Positions 9,652 through 19,350 of a stretch of DNA of 64,000 bases are shown one piece after another (the stretch's first letter is position 1; each line of letters starts with the position of its first letter). Origin of the DNA: Cycas panzhihuaensis (Eukaryota; Cycadophyta); the NCBI GenBank assembly GCA_023213395.1, contig CM041465.1, positions 141,925,741-141,989,740 of the forward strand, in the 5' to 3' direction. The translations under genes were made by a program, and so were the position numbers. The notes under the pieces are model-generated. The model worked only from the letters and a program-made list of their open reading frames with translations, made no database searches and was not told where the DNA came from.

Positions 9652-11663
9652 AGGGCCCCAGGGGCCCCGAATCTCGATCAGGAGGAGCTGAGAAATATCC
9701 CAAAAGATGAGGAATATGTAGACTTGGTTCTAATTGAGGTGGTTGGTATTTTGCAGGCTATGATCGTGGTAGAAAACTATGAGAACATAGGGATGGCTAT
9801 GCTTAGTTTTATTGAGATTATGACCAAGGAGGATCAGGAGATCCTATGGAGGTGTGGCCTGCTGAAGGTCACTAGGATGCCCCGGTACATGCCAGACCAA
9901 CGACTATTGATCAACATTATGTCACATTGGGATAGGAGGAGGCATGTCTTCTACCTACCCTAGGTGGGAGATGTATCAGTGACGCTAGGAGATATCAAGA
10001 GGATATTGGGAGAACTGGCGACGGAGAGGCTGGTGGCACTAGGAGCGCTGCCTAGCAATAAGGCAGCACACACAGAGGCATCAACATTTTTCATAGGTTT
10101 GGACAAATGGGAGAGGCGAGGGATTCCTCTCTAGACCATGGTCATGTAAGGGGTTCCTTGAGTGAGGAAGTTGATCACACTATGCATTCTGTTCCAGATC
10201 TCCCGGAAATAGAATTATAGGGATATACCGGGTGGATGGATGGACGCGGTACACCGATGTGAGGCAGGCGAGATGATGGACTGGGCCACCCTGATAGCGG
10301 TGAACCTCGTCGCACAGCTAGACGCTATCAGGGTAGTGGGTAAGAGAGGACTCTCGTATAGTACACTATTGCAGTGTTGGTTCTTTGAACACTTTGGAGT
10401 AATGACGTTGGTGGGGAGACCACACCCTATCGCAGAGTGGGCCCCGATGGTCCATAGATGGTAGACTAGGCTTAGAGGGACAGAGGACCATGCTCATGTC
10501 TGTCACTCGGTGGAGGCCACATAATTAGACCTCCTCACCATGATAGATTATACAACAGATTTGTATAGGTTAGTGAGGTGGGATAGTGACGATGAGGCTA
10601 GAGGAGCAGGTATGCCCCCGAGAGATGATGAGGGTGGCAATGGAGGTGATGGGGTTAGCCCATCATGAGATGCAGGAGAGGCAGGTCCATCGGGGATAGC
10701 AGGTGGAGAGGCAGGCCCATTAGGGACTACAGAGGAGGGTAAAGGCCTAGTGACATGGGCTCGGAGGCTACGGATCGTCATGAGATCTAGATAGGTGGCA
10801 CCTGCTCTAGCTACAGAGAGAAGGGATGCTCCAAGAGTTGAGGCAGTAGCAGAGGAGGTACCCAAGGAGGATGAGGTACCTATAGCCGATGGAGTGGCAG
10901 AGAGGGAGGTAGTCGCATGAGTCCAGGAGCCAGCAGCCGCACCAGGTGAGACATGACCATTTTCTGTTGTCATTCGATTGCCAAATACATATGTATTATT
11001 TGGTTTTAATTTGATATCCATATAGACATGGACTGATATGTGGCATGTTGGATTGCAGGTATGGTAGACATTCAGAGGTTAGTGGAGGCAGTAGTCTGAG
11101 AGATATTCCCTCAGGCCTATGCAGAGAGACAGCCTCCCATCCAGTCTAGCGATGAGCCTAGATCAGCACGCAGTTACGCGGTAGCATTCGTCCCATTGAT
11201 AAGGGCGAGAGACATATGGATAGCAGAGTCCTAAGAGTACGAGGCACGTGTGAGGCGTCTGCAGGCAGAGATGGATGTCATCTGATATGAGAAGGATGCC
11301 CTATAGACACCGGTGCAGGCAATGGAGGCTCAGGGAGGAGCCAGAGGGGATATGGGGAGCTATATCCAGGTGATAGTGCTGGAGGAGCGACTCCGGGGAA
11401 TGGAGGAGAGGTTCTGACTTGTGGAGACGGAGCGAGATTGTATCTAGGCGTGATACGATCTACTGGTGGAGGACATAGCATCGAGGTCAGAACGTAGTAG
11501 GATGCAGACTCACACAACAGTGACCACCCCGAGGAGGCCACAGGACGAGGGGAGCGAGGCAGGGAGCTTGCGGAGACTTAGGAGGAGTCTCGGGGGGATG
11601 TGGTCCCCAGGAGAGGGATCACATCAACCAGGAGATGATGCCCCACGGGCAGGGCTACAGTAG
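9652..11663 (+). pseudogene. Antisense plant-mobile-domain-like gene carried by gypsy T2
   Basis: This plus-strand gene lies antisense to pol, between integrase and LTR. Exon 1 (9652-10945) keeps one frame for about 1.3 kb; exon 2 (11059-11663) keeps the matching frame after a 113-bp intron with AG|GTGAGA donor and TTGCAG acceptor. Exon 1 resembles the plant mobile domain: a helical N-terminus, RLLINIMSHWDRRRHVFYLP, then VGDVSVTLGDIKRILG (compare the family's HTFHLP-GEMTxTLxDV pattern), a middle helical block with ATLIAVNLVAQLDAIRV, and YSTLLQCWFFEHFGV. A Gly/Ala/Glu-rich linker follows. Exon 2 encodes a charged, coiled-coil-like segment (RRLQAEMDVI, EERLRGMEERF). About 17 in-frame stops, mostly TAG, are each one C-to-T or G-to-A change from Gln, Arg or Trp codons; no frameshift was seen. 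PMD proteins are known both as host silencing factors and as retrotransposon cargo. The domain call is by pattern only. Confidence 0.6.
10946..11058 (+). other. Predicted intron of the antisense gene
   Basis: A GTGAGA donor follows ...GCACCAG, and TTGGATTGCAG precedes GTATGG. Its length is not a multiple of three, yet removing it joins the upstream and downstream open frames in phase. The interior has a stop and a T-rich part. Confidence 0.55.
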
Positions 11664-12383
11664 GGTAGTAAGTGTTTTTTTGTTTTTGACAGGGGAAAGC
11701 ACGGGCCTCCATGGGGTCACCATATATAGTCACATGATTGTACCCCCCTATAAGGACATCGACTTCCCATAGATGATGTACCATACCATATGTATGATAT
11801 GACACATGATTTTGATATATATAGACAGGGTGATTGATACCCCATTTTGACATATGATGATGTGTATCATAATGTGTTGGATGATATGTATGTTTTGTTT
11901 ACATGTTTATGTGTGTGTGATGGTACACAGATGCATGAGGGTATGCATGGTTGCATTTTGAGTTGATTATTGTATGAGCTTTTGTGTTATGATACTTGTT
12001 TATGTTGTGCATATTTCCTTTCATGCAGGTCCATATACCTAATAGGAGCACGCACGACCACTATGAGTAGAGATGATCGACATATACAGGGTTAGGAGAA
12101 AGGGTAACATGCATGTCGACATGGGAGCATAGCAGGATATGCAAAGGAAATACTGAGCGAGAGGGGAGTGACGATACTCCAGAGCGTCATCCTAGTTGGG
12201 GGCTGCCCAAATAGGAGGACAAGGTCCCAAGGAAAATGGGAATAAGGGTTCCATGGGAGGAACCACAAAGAAACGAAAGGGGCCATCCTAAGCCGTCATT
12301 CCACCCGTGGCTAGGGGAAATGGAAATGAACTTAAGATGGTAGTTTAGGCTCGTTTCAGAGCATGAATAAGGTGACAATGAGG
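11664..12383. other. Stretch between antisense gene and integrase
   Basis: It begins with a T-run ending in GACAGGGGAAAGCA, a near copy of 9470-9496, and includes the dyad GGGGGCTGCCC at 12198-12208. No domain was found in the short minus-strand frames (11578-11853, 12092-12387). It would be the 3' untranslated zone between the convergent pol and antisense genes. Confidence 0.35.
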
Positions 12384-13523
12384 TCACGAGTAGAATTTCT
12401 TAAGGAATTTCCCATTAATGGCTTTTTCAAAGTCAAGACCTTCCAAGGTGGCGATCCTATAGGCACCGTTACTGAGGCTTTCGATGACAACAAAGGGGCT
12501 AACCCATTTAGGCCTGAATTTGGCCAAGCGATCATGAAGGTATTCCAATTTGAGAACATGATCCCTGGGAAACAAAGGATGAGAACGAAGATGTTTATCG
12601 TAGGTCCTTTGTGAGTGGGCTTTAGATGCTAGGTTAGCCTAGTAGGCAGTTAGATGTCTCTCATCCAAAGCTTCGAGGTCTAGGAGGTGAGCCTGACAGA
12701 TTAACTCCTCATCAATGAGACCTCTAAGAGAGACTCGCAAGGAGGGGATCTCCACTTCCAACGGGAGTACTGCCTTGGTACCATAAACCAGGGAGAACGT
12801 GGTCATTTTCATGGTAGAACAGATGGAGGTATGGTATGCCCACAAATTAGAAGAGAGTTGAAGGTGCCAGTCTCTTTGAGACTGAGTGACAGTTTTCTTT
12901 AAAATATTGATGAGAGTCTTGTTGAACAACTCCACTTGACCATTTTCCTGGGGGTAGTAAGGGGAGGAAGTTTTGTGAGACATTTTAAACTTCTCACAAA
13001 GCTCATCCATCTCCTTATTGCAAAAGTGGGTTTCGTTGTCAATAATCAGGACATCGGGAATCCCAAAACGGTAAATGATATGCTGGTAAATGAAGGTAGC
13101 TATCATCTTACCAGGTGTAGTAACTAGAGGGATGGCCTCCACCCATTTAGTAAAGTATTTCATAGCAGTCAAGATAAACTTGTGCTATGACGAGGAAGGT
13201 GGGATGATAGCCTCGATGAGGTCTAGACCCCACTGAGTGAAAGGCCACGAAGATATGATGGGATGAAGGGCCTAAGAAGGCACATGAGAGATGTTACCGT
13301 GTTCCTGACATCGCCACCACCTTAGGGCAAAAGCATGGGCATCCTTGAAGAGGGACAACCAAAAGTAGCCCATATGGAGGATCCTCTGGGCCATGGATTG
13401 GCCCCCAAAGTGACCCCCACAAATGCCATGGTGGCATTCATGGAGTATTTGGTCTACTTTGTCAGTGGTGATGCAATAGAGGAGGATCCCATCGAAAGAC
13501 CTCTTGTACAGTACTTCGTCCAT
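12384..13523 (-). pseudogene. int: T2 integrase
   Basis: Gypsy integrase, which would insert the cDNA into the genome. The N-terminal zinc-binding region (13272-13523) has HECHHGICGGHFGG and a CQEHG end, but the first Cys of the CxxC pair reads as Trp. The core (12639-13172) has TAMKYFTKWVEAIP, where the usual catalytic Asp (D-YFTKW) is Lys; LIIDNETHF keeps the second Asp; SPYYPQENGQVELFNKTL keeps the Glu. The C-terminal domain (12384-12575) has FRPKWVSPFVVIESLSNGAY. Stops separate the three blocks. Order RNase H then integrase proves Ty3/gypsy. The minus-strand frame ends near 12384, and the convergent antisense gene lies beyond it. Confidence 0.85.
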
Positions 13524-14300
13524 GAGGAAGTATTATCTAGCAGAAGTCTGTATGCGAGATCTAACCTTACTACTAGCTTTAGGGTGGTATTGCTGTTGTG
13601 TGAGATACTGCATAATGTCGCCATACCACTCGTTGTCAATGAGTGGATGGGGAGGGACATCCTGAATAGTCAAGATGGACTCATCAGGAAGGGAATCGTC
13701 AACAAGGGTATTGAGCGAGTTAGGAATAGGGGCATCTGCGAGCTGCTCAACCACTACCATCCCTTACTTTGATTTCCTGTTAACGATATGAAGATCGAAC
13801 TCCTGAAGTAGGATGGTCTAACAACCAGCCCTACCTGTCAGGTCTGAATGAGTAAGCAGATATCGCAAGGGATCAGACTAGATGATCACCTTGGTGGTAT
13901 TGCCAAGCAAGTAATGTCTAAACTTCTTGGTCACGTGGACCAAGGAGAGACATTCTTTCTTGGTCAGAGAGTAGTTAAGTTCAGTAGCTACAAGGGTGCG
14001 GCTGATAAAATAGATAGCTCTCTCAACTCCTGAGTCGTCCTCCTAAGCCAATATAGCACCCAGGGACTTGTCAGTCACCAATGTATAAAGAACAAAGGGC
14101 CTATAAAAATAAGGGGGCACCAACGTAGGAGCAGAAGTAAGGGCTTTCTTAAGTCCTTCAAAGGCTTTTTGGGCCTTATCAGACCAAACAAATGGAGCTC
14201 CCTTCTTTAATAGGTTTGTCAGGGGTTTGGCGTTTACAACGAAGTTTGCCAGGAAGTGCCTAAGGAAACTAAGCCTACCTAGGAACGACTTGATCTGTCA
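13524..14300 (-). pseudogene. pol: T2 RNase H and linker to integrase
   Basis: RT-linked RNase H that would degrade the RNA strand of the hybrid. The minus strand at 14085-14300 encodes the RT-RNase H connection, with AKPLTNLLKKGAPFVW and AFEGLKKALTSAPTLVPP. Next comes the degraded catalytic half, then LLQEFDLHIVNRKSK and a 75-residue linker (13533-13760) ending before the integrase. The parallel part in T1 is 1-440. Stops and frame changes break it. Tat elements commonly carry a degenerate RNase H here when they also carry a second archaeal-like one, which fits this locus. Confidence 0.7.
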
Positions 14301-15537
14301 TTGGGTTATAGGAGGTGGCATATCAAGGATTGCCTTGACCTTGTAAAGGTCAATATGAATTCCTTGTATTGACACAAGAAATCTAAGGAGTTTGCCAAAA
14401 GTAATGGCAAACACGCACTTGAGCGGGTTTAAGCTTATATGGTACTTACGACATCGAGTGAAGATAGCCTACATGTCGGAGGGATGATGGGCCCTGATAC
14501 GTGAGAGACCCATCATGTCATCCATAAAGACCTCCAATGTGTTGTCGATGAGGTCATGGAAGATAAAGTGCATCGCTCTTTGGTAAGTAGCGCCTATATT
14601 CTTGAGACTGAAGGGCATTGCCTTATAGGCAAAGGTATCCCACAGGGTGGTGAAGGCTGTCTTATGGATATTTTTAGGAGATATTTGGATCAGATTGTAG
14701 TTAGAGAAGACATCCATCAAGGACATAACTTTGAACCCCACAGTTCGATAAATGATTTGATCGATGAAAGGGAGTGGAAAGTTGTCCTTAGGACATGCGT
14801 TGTTAATATCACAGAAATCAACGCATATCTGGATGGTCCCGTTCTTTTTAGCAATGGGAATGATGTTGGATACCCATTTACGGTAGTAGATAAAAGTAAT
14901 AAGTCTAGCATCCAAAATCTTCTCGACCTCCATCTTGATAGTGGTCGAGAGTTTAGGATGGAGAGGACGCTACTTCTTGCATATGAGACGGGCACTAGGA
15001 ATGGTAGTGAGATTATGGGTGACAATGGAGGGGTCAATTCCCTTCATGTCATAATAATCCCATCCAAAGACATCCCGAAACTCCTGGAACAAAAGGGAAT
15101 ATTCCCTTATCTCATCAGGAGAGCATTCCGCCCCCACCTTAATGACCTTTCTAGGAGCTAAGATTATGTCCTGGGTCGCCCGCATGCACATGGCATTTCC
15201 CTCTTCGAAATGGAGAGGGACAAGGTCAACAGGAATAGATGGAATAGGGGATGGGATTGGGTCAGCTAGTGTGGACCCAATCGCTAGAATCTTCTGGTGG
15301 CCAAGCCTATGGCTACCAGAAGGAAAGTTGGGCGTGGAGCACGCTGGGGTGCTCAAGGCTTCATCACCTTCGAAGTAATCCACCCCATGGATGACCTTAT
15401 TTCGAATAGATGAAGTGCTGGAGGAAATGGAGACAACGTGACCATGATGGTTGTCAGGCTGTCTAACCTCCTCAAAAGACTCTAAGAGAGAGTCAAGAAG
15501 GGGCTCCTTAGAAGGGGCAAAAGGAAGTTCCTCGAAA
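14301..15537 (-). pseudogene. pol: T2 reverse transcriptase and upstream segment
   Basis: Reverse transcriptase core of T2. The minus strand at 14469-14933 reads WVSNIIPIAKKNGTIQICVD, ACPKDNFPLPFIDQII, VMSLMDVFSNYNLIQISP (motif with the first catalytic Asp), FAYKAMPFSLKNIGATYQRA and EVFMDDMMGLSR (the paired catalytic Asp, normally Y/FVDD). The upstream stretch (about 14970-15537) is the acidic pre-RT segment, also present in T1, ending with FEELPFAPSKEPLLDSLLES. At 15537 the frame runs directly into LTR sequence, giving a 286-residue open frame (14970-15830) that is a deletion artefact, not a gene fusion of function. Confidence 0.85.
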
Positions 15538-16187
15538 TGCGCAAATAGGGCTGAGATGGATGCGAGACCACGTGGCGATTCTGCGAGAAACGTGAGAATT
15601 GCTACGACAGATTTTAAAAAAATAACTGACAACAGTCGCACCGCGGTAAACTTCGCGGTACCACTAAGTTTACAACGGTGTGGGACCAGAAATTCAGAAT
15701 GGCAGAATTCTAGGTTCCGGGAGCTTTGGGAGGTGATGTCGCAGGCCTGGGAGGGGTTGGCCTTCCTGTATAGGTGGCTGAGACAGTCCAAAATGCACAT
15801 GGACAGAGGAAAGCAAACTTCAATAGGCAAAAGGTCATAGAAATGAGGTGCTAAGAACTCAAGGTCGATGCATGAACGGGTTATATAGTCTAGCAGAAAC
15901 TCAAGATGGTGTGGAGATAGTACAGAGAGTCATAAAGTGCCATGGGGATGCCTACCTTGCGGAAAGGTAGGTCCTATTGGGTCGTCATATGCTCACGATA
16001 CGACAGGCAGCATGAACATGTAACAAATGCAAAGTAATCATGCAAATGAAGCAAGCAGTCATGCAGAGAGGCAACACTTCTGTCAACCTTTCTAACGAAA
16101 TAATACAAGTGAAAAGGGAAAAGCATACCTAAGCTTATCTGAGTCGACCTGCCCGTATCTATTCCCAGTAGTTGGGAAATATCGTCT
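15538..16187 (-). repeat. T2 5' LTR fragment (U3 only)
   Basis: It matches 7053-7705 at roughly 88-90 percent by eye, mostly transitions. It keeps paired hairpin arms (GTAAACTT ... AAGTTTAC near 15645-15675). It begins just upstream of the TATA box and ends where copia C starts, so neither the LTR outer end nor a target duplication is visible. Confidence 0.7.
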
Positions 16188-18389
16188 TATCTATATTTGT
16201 TTTTGAACACCCATTTATTTTAAATTACCTTTCTACCAAGTGATAGATCAATAAGCTCCCATGTATCGTTCTTGATAAGAGATTGGTACTCTTCATTCAT
16301 GATGTTTCTTCAAGCTGTATGCTTTACAGCTTCTTGGTACGTTAAGGTCTCTTCATTAAGAGTAAGGTACAATTCTGCTGGTTCAAGCTCAGTATATAAT
16401 AATTCCTACATCCTTGCTCTATGGGCACTTCGAGTGCCAGTTTTACCCACCTCATCTAGTCGTATGTCCTTATTGAGCTGGCGACCTTATCGAGATCCTC
16501 GAGTTGGGAATGATGCCCTCATTTCCCCAACTTCTTGGTTCTTATCATGTTTGCTAAAATGATTATTTTGTGAGGAGGATGTTAATATGCCCGAGGAAGA
16601 TGGTCCTTCTACCATTGTTTTGTCTTTGTCAACTGAAGGTGGAGAGGATGGTTCTTCTATAATGGCTTTACCTTTGTCAACTCTGTTATCTTCAAAAAAT
16701 GGTATTGGATGTGCACTCATTTGTTCAGAGTCATAACTTGTATCCTCCAAGGCTCTATTATCAGCTTCCAACATTTGGAGTAATTTATATCTGTCCCCCC
16801 CCACCCCCCAAATTTTAGAATCTAAACATCATAATTTAAGTAACTGATCCTCTGTTTCTGCAAAAACGACATCTCTGGTAACGATGATTTTTCATTGTGA
16901 AGGTATGAAGACCTTATACCCTTTCTTATCCATAGGGTATCTAACAAAGATACCTTTAAGTGCCCTTGGATGGAGTTTATTTTGATCTGCATCCAGAATA
17001 TGGGCATAGCATGTAGAGCCAAAAATTCTAAAGTAGTGATTAATGGGGGCTTGTCTTGACCACTTTTCATTAAGTGATTGTACTTCCTTTGATGCACTAA
17101 TAGCATTGATACAATAAACGACTGTCTAGATTGCTTTAGCCCATAGATAGGTAGGTACATTTTTATATATTAACATAACATGAGCCATGTTCATGATTGT
17201 CCTGTTCATGCGCTTCTAACAACTCCATTTCTTGTGGGTACCTTCTACTGTTGTTTGATGCTTGATGCCATTGTCTCAAAGGTAGATTTCAAACTCATGT
17301 GAGGTATATTCACCACCATTATCAGTTTGAAGATATTTGAGTTGATAACCTGACTCTTTTTCAGTGAGGGCTTTGAATTCCTTGAATATACAGAATGCTT
17401 CATCTTTCTTGTGTAGAAAAGCTACCCATACATTTCTAGTGAAATCATCAATGAAAGAGATGTAATATAGCTTGCCCTTTAGTGAAGGAATGGGCATTGG
17501 ATCGCACAAATTAGAGTGTACCAATTGTAATGGATGGCTCGATTTCTATTGACTTTTGGGAAAGGGTTGTCGATGAGATTTGGCAATGATATAAGCTTCA
17601 CATTTAAAGGGCTTAAAGGAAAACTTTGGAAGGTTTGGAAGAGTATTAGAAAGATATCTAAGTCTATCAATGTGAACATGGCCCATATGAGCATGCCAAA
17701 GAGCTTTTGGTGATAACGTTGGATGGGTCAAGATGGAATTAAATACAAATTCTTCTTTGGCACAAGGGCTTTGGGCATAATGGGCTTTAGAAGATGGAGA
17801 GCCATTCAATTGAAAGAGTTTTCCAGAGAGATGTCCAGTCAAAACCATCTGATTAGTTGGAGGGTGAATGACCTTAAGAGTCTAGTCATTTGTGGTTACA
17901 CTCAGATCAAATCCATGAGAAACAAGTGTGGATAAAGAGAGTAGGTTTTGTTTAAGATTGGGTATGTATAAGACATCAAGCAATATAAAATCTTCTAAGC
18001 CTGGGAGTTTCAGGCGAATGTTGCCAATTCCTTCAACAGGTTACTGTGATTTATCAGCCATGCGAATAACTCCATGAACATTTGAGTCAAATGTTTGATA
18101 TAGATTGCTATTGCATGTCATATGTTGAATTGCTTTTATGTCCATGATCCACTATCCATTGATTGAAGCCACGCTATTTGCAATTCCAATAAGACTTGGC
18201 ATTGGTGAAGGGAATTCACAAGTGATATATCCACACCGAGCTTCAAAGTATCTCTTTGGTTGGTCAATGGCATTTGATGTTGAAGATCCCTCAATTCTTT
18301 GAATATGTGCTTGTAAAAAACCTGCACTGCTAAAGGATTCTTCACAAGTTTCTTCAACATTATGAGCTCCATGTTTTAGTTGGAACTTA
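16188..18389 (-). pseudogene. pol: Copia C pol: protease, integrase, start of RT
   Basis: Pol of copia C on the minus strand. Near 18170 the protease region reads MDIKAIQHMTCNSNLYQTF, where the family pattern is DSG-x-x-x-HMT, so the active Asp-Ser-Gly is lost. LDVLYIPNLKQNLLSLSTLV follows. The integrase zinc region (17546-17848) has ALWHAHMGHVHIDRLRYL. The core has QLVHSNLCDPMPIPSL (catalytic Asp now Asn), LQTDNGGEYTS (second Asp kept) and KRMNRTI (Glu position now Lys). The C-terminal part (16822-17160) has WSRQAPINHYFRIFGSTCYA and KGIFVRYPMDKKGYKVF. A long C-run at 16794-16809 separates it from the RT start, MNEEYQSLIKNDTWELIDL, which is cut off at 16187. Confidence 0.8.
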
Positions 18390-19350
18390 GCCAACTTATA
18401 AGTGGCAGTTCTGCAATCTTTTGCTAAGTGTCCTTTACGATTATACCGATCACACATAATGGTTTGATTACCAGTCCTTGAAGAAGTACTGGTTTGGCCT
18501 GATTGTCTTGCTCTTTGTTGAGGTGGCCCTTGGCCTTGAAACTATCGAGGTTGTGATTGAGGGTTTGATTAACCTTATGGATGATTTCCCATATTTCTTC
18601 CTCTTCCTCTTGCTCGGTTATTTCCTCTGCCACGAGAGGGACCTTGATTTTTTATATAGCAAACTTCTTCTTCTACCTCAAAGGCTGCATCTGGAAGAGA
18701 GTCAAAGACTACAGAGTTTGTATCAAAGGTCTTGTCAAATTCTATAAACTTCTCGGTAAGTGCTCCAAAGTTGAGTGTCTTTAATGTTCCACTAGATTTA
18801 AGACTTCCAAGTAAGTTTTTATAATCGGGGATATGTAAACATGGTTGGATCAAAAATGCCCAAGTGATGTATTGGGTCTTAAAGTCTTTGTCAATTGCCT
18901 ATTTGATTGGTCAAAGGAGATTTATTATCTTATGAGCTCGTCCTTTCTGCATTTTTAATTTGTCCATTTTCAAAACAAGATGAACAAATTCTAAATCTAA
19001 CTTTGTATCAAAGTTCTTTCTAAGAACTTCTAGGACCTCCAAGTTGTATCATGTTCCTCTTCATTTATCAAGCTGTGCAAGGAGTGATCAATGACCAACA
19101 AAATTCCTGCATGAATCTTTTCATCATCTATCTCCCATTGTAGTTTAGTTGCAACATCTGTAGGAGCTGTTGGGGCAAATCCACTAGAAGCAGCTGTTAT
19201 AGCTGTTGCTGGTATGCCAGGTGTAGGCTACAAGTGGGCTTTCCAAAGGCCTTCATACTTTGAAGCATTTTTAATTCCAGTGTACCATATATCCCAATTT
19301 TCTTTGCCTTTCAATATGCAGTTAACATTTTGCTTGAATTGAGATGACAT
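18390..19350 (-). pseudogene. gag: Copia C gag
   Basis: Copia-type Gag. The likely start is the Met at 19350 (MSSQFKQNVNCILKGKENWD), because KGKENWDIWYTGIKNA matches the usual N-terminal Gag pattern and the same segment occurs in A (about 37325) and B (29979). The middle carries the UBN2-like helical region with FIEFDKTFDTNSVVF. The C-terminal end has one CCHC zinc knuckle, CDRYNRKGHLAKDC, around 18420-18457. Stops and frame changes are present. An open frame extends upstream of the Met to 19464, but that part is leader. Confidence 0.75.

Larger units (their letters stand above)
7706..16187 (-). mobile_element. Ty3/gypsy (Tat-like) element T2 with internal deletion
   Basis: The minus-strand internal region reads, right to left, a U3 fragment of its 5' LTR (15538-16187), RT, RNase H, integrase, the antisense PMD-like gene and the extra RNase H, then the long LTR shared with T1. 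Gag, protease, primer site and R-U5 were lost in one deletion at about 15537. The right end breaks off at 16187 against copia C without a visible target duplication. Confidence 0.6.

Noticed and set aside
9321-9703. Overlapping open frames on both strands ahead of the antisense gene
   Set aside because: They arise from GC-rich hairpin sequence and a T-run; no domain and no agreement on frame.
14556-15161. A 201-residue plus-strand open frame
   Set aside because: It is antisense to the RT core; the minus strand carries clear RT motifs.
14970-15830. A 286-residue minus-strand open frame that looks like a novel fusion protein
   Set aside because: Its N-terminal part is translated LTR U3 and the rest is pre-RT sequence; it results from the T2 deletion.
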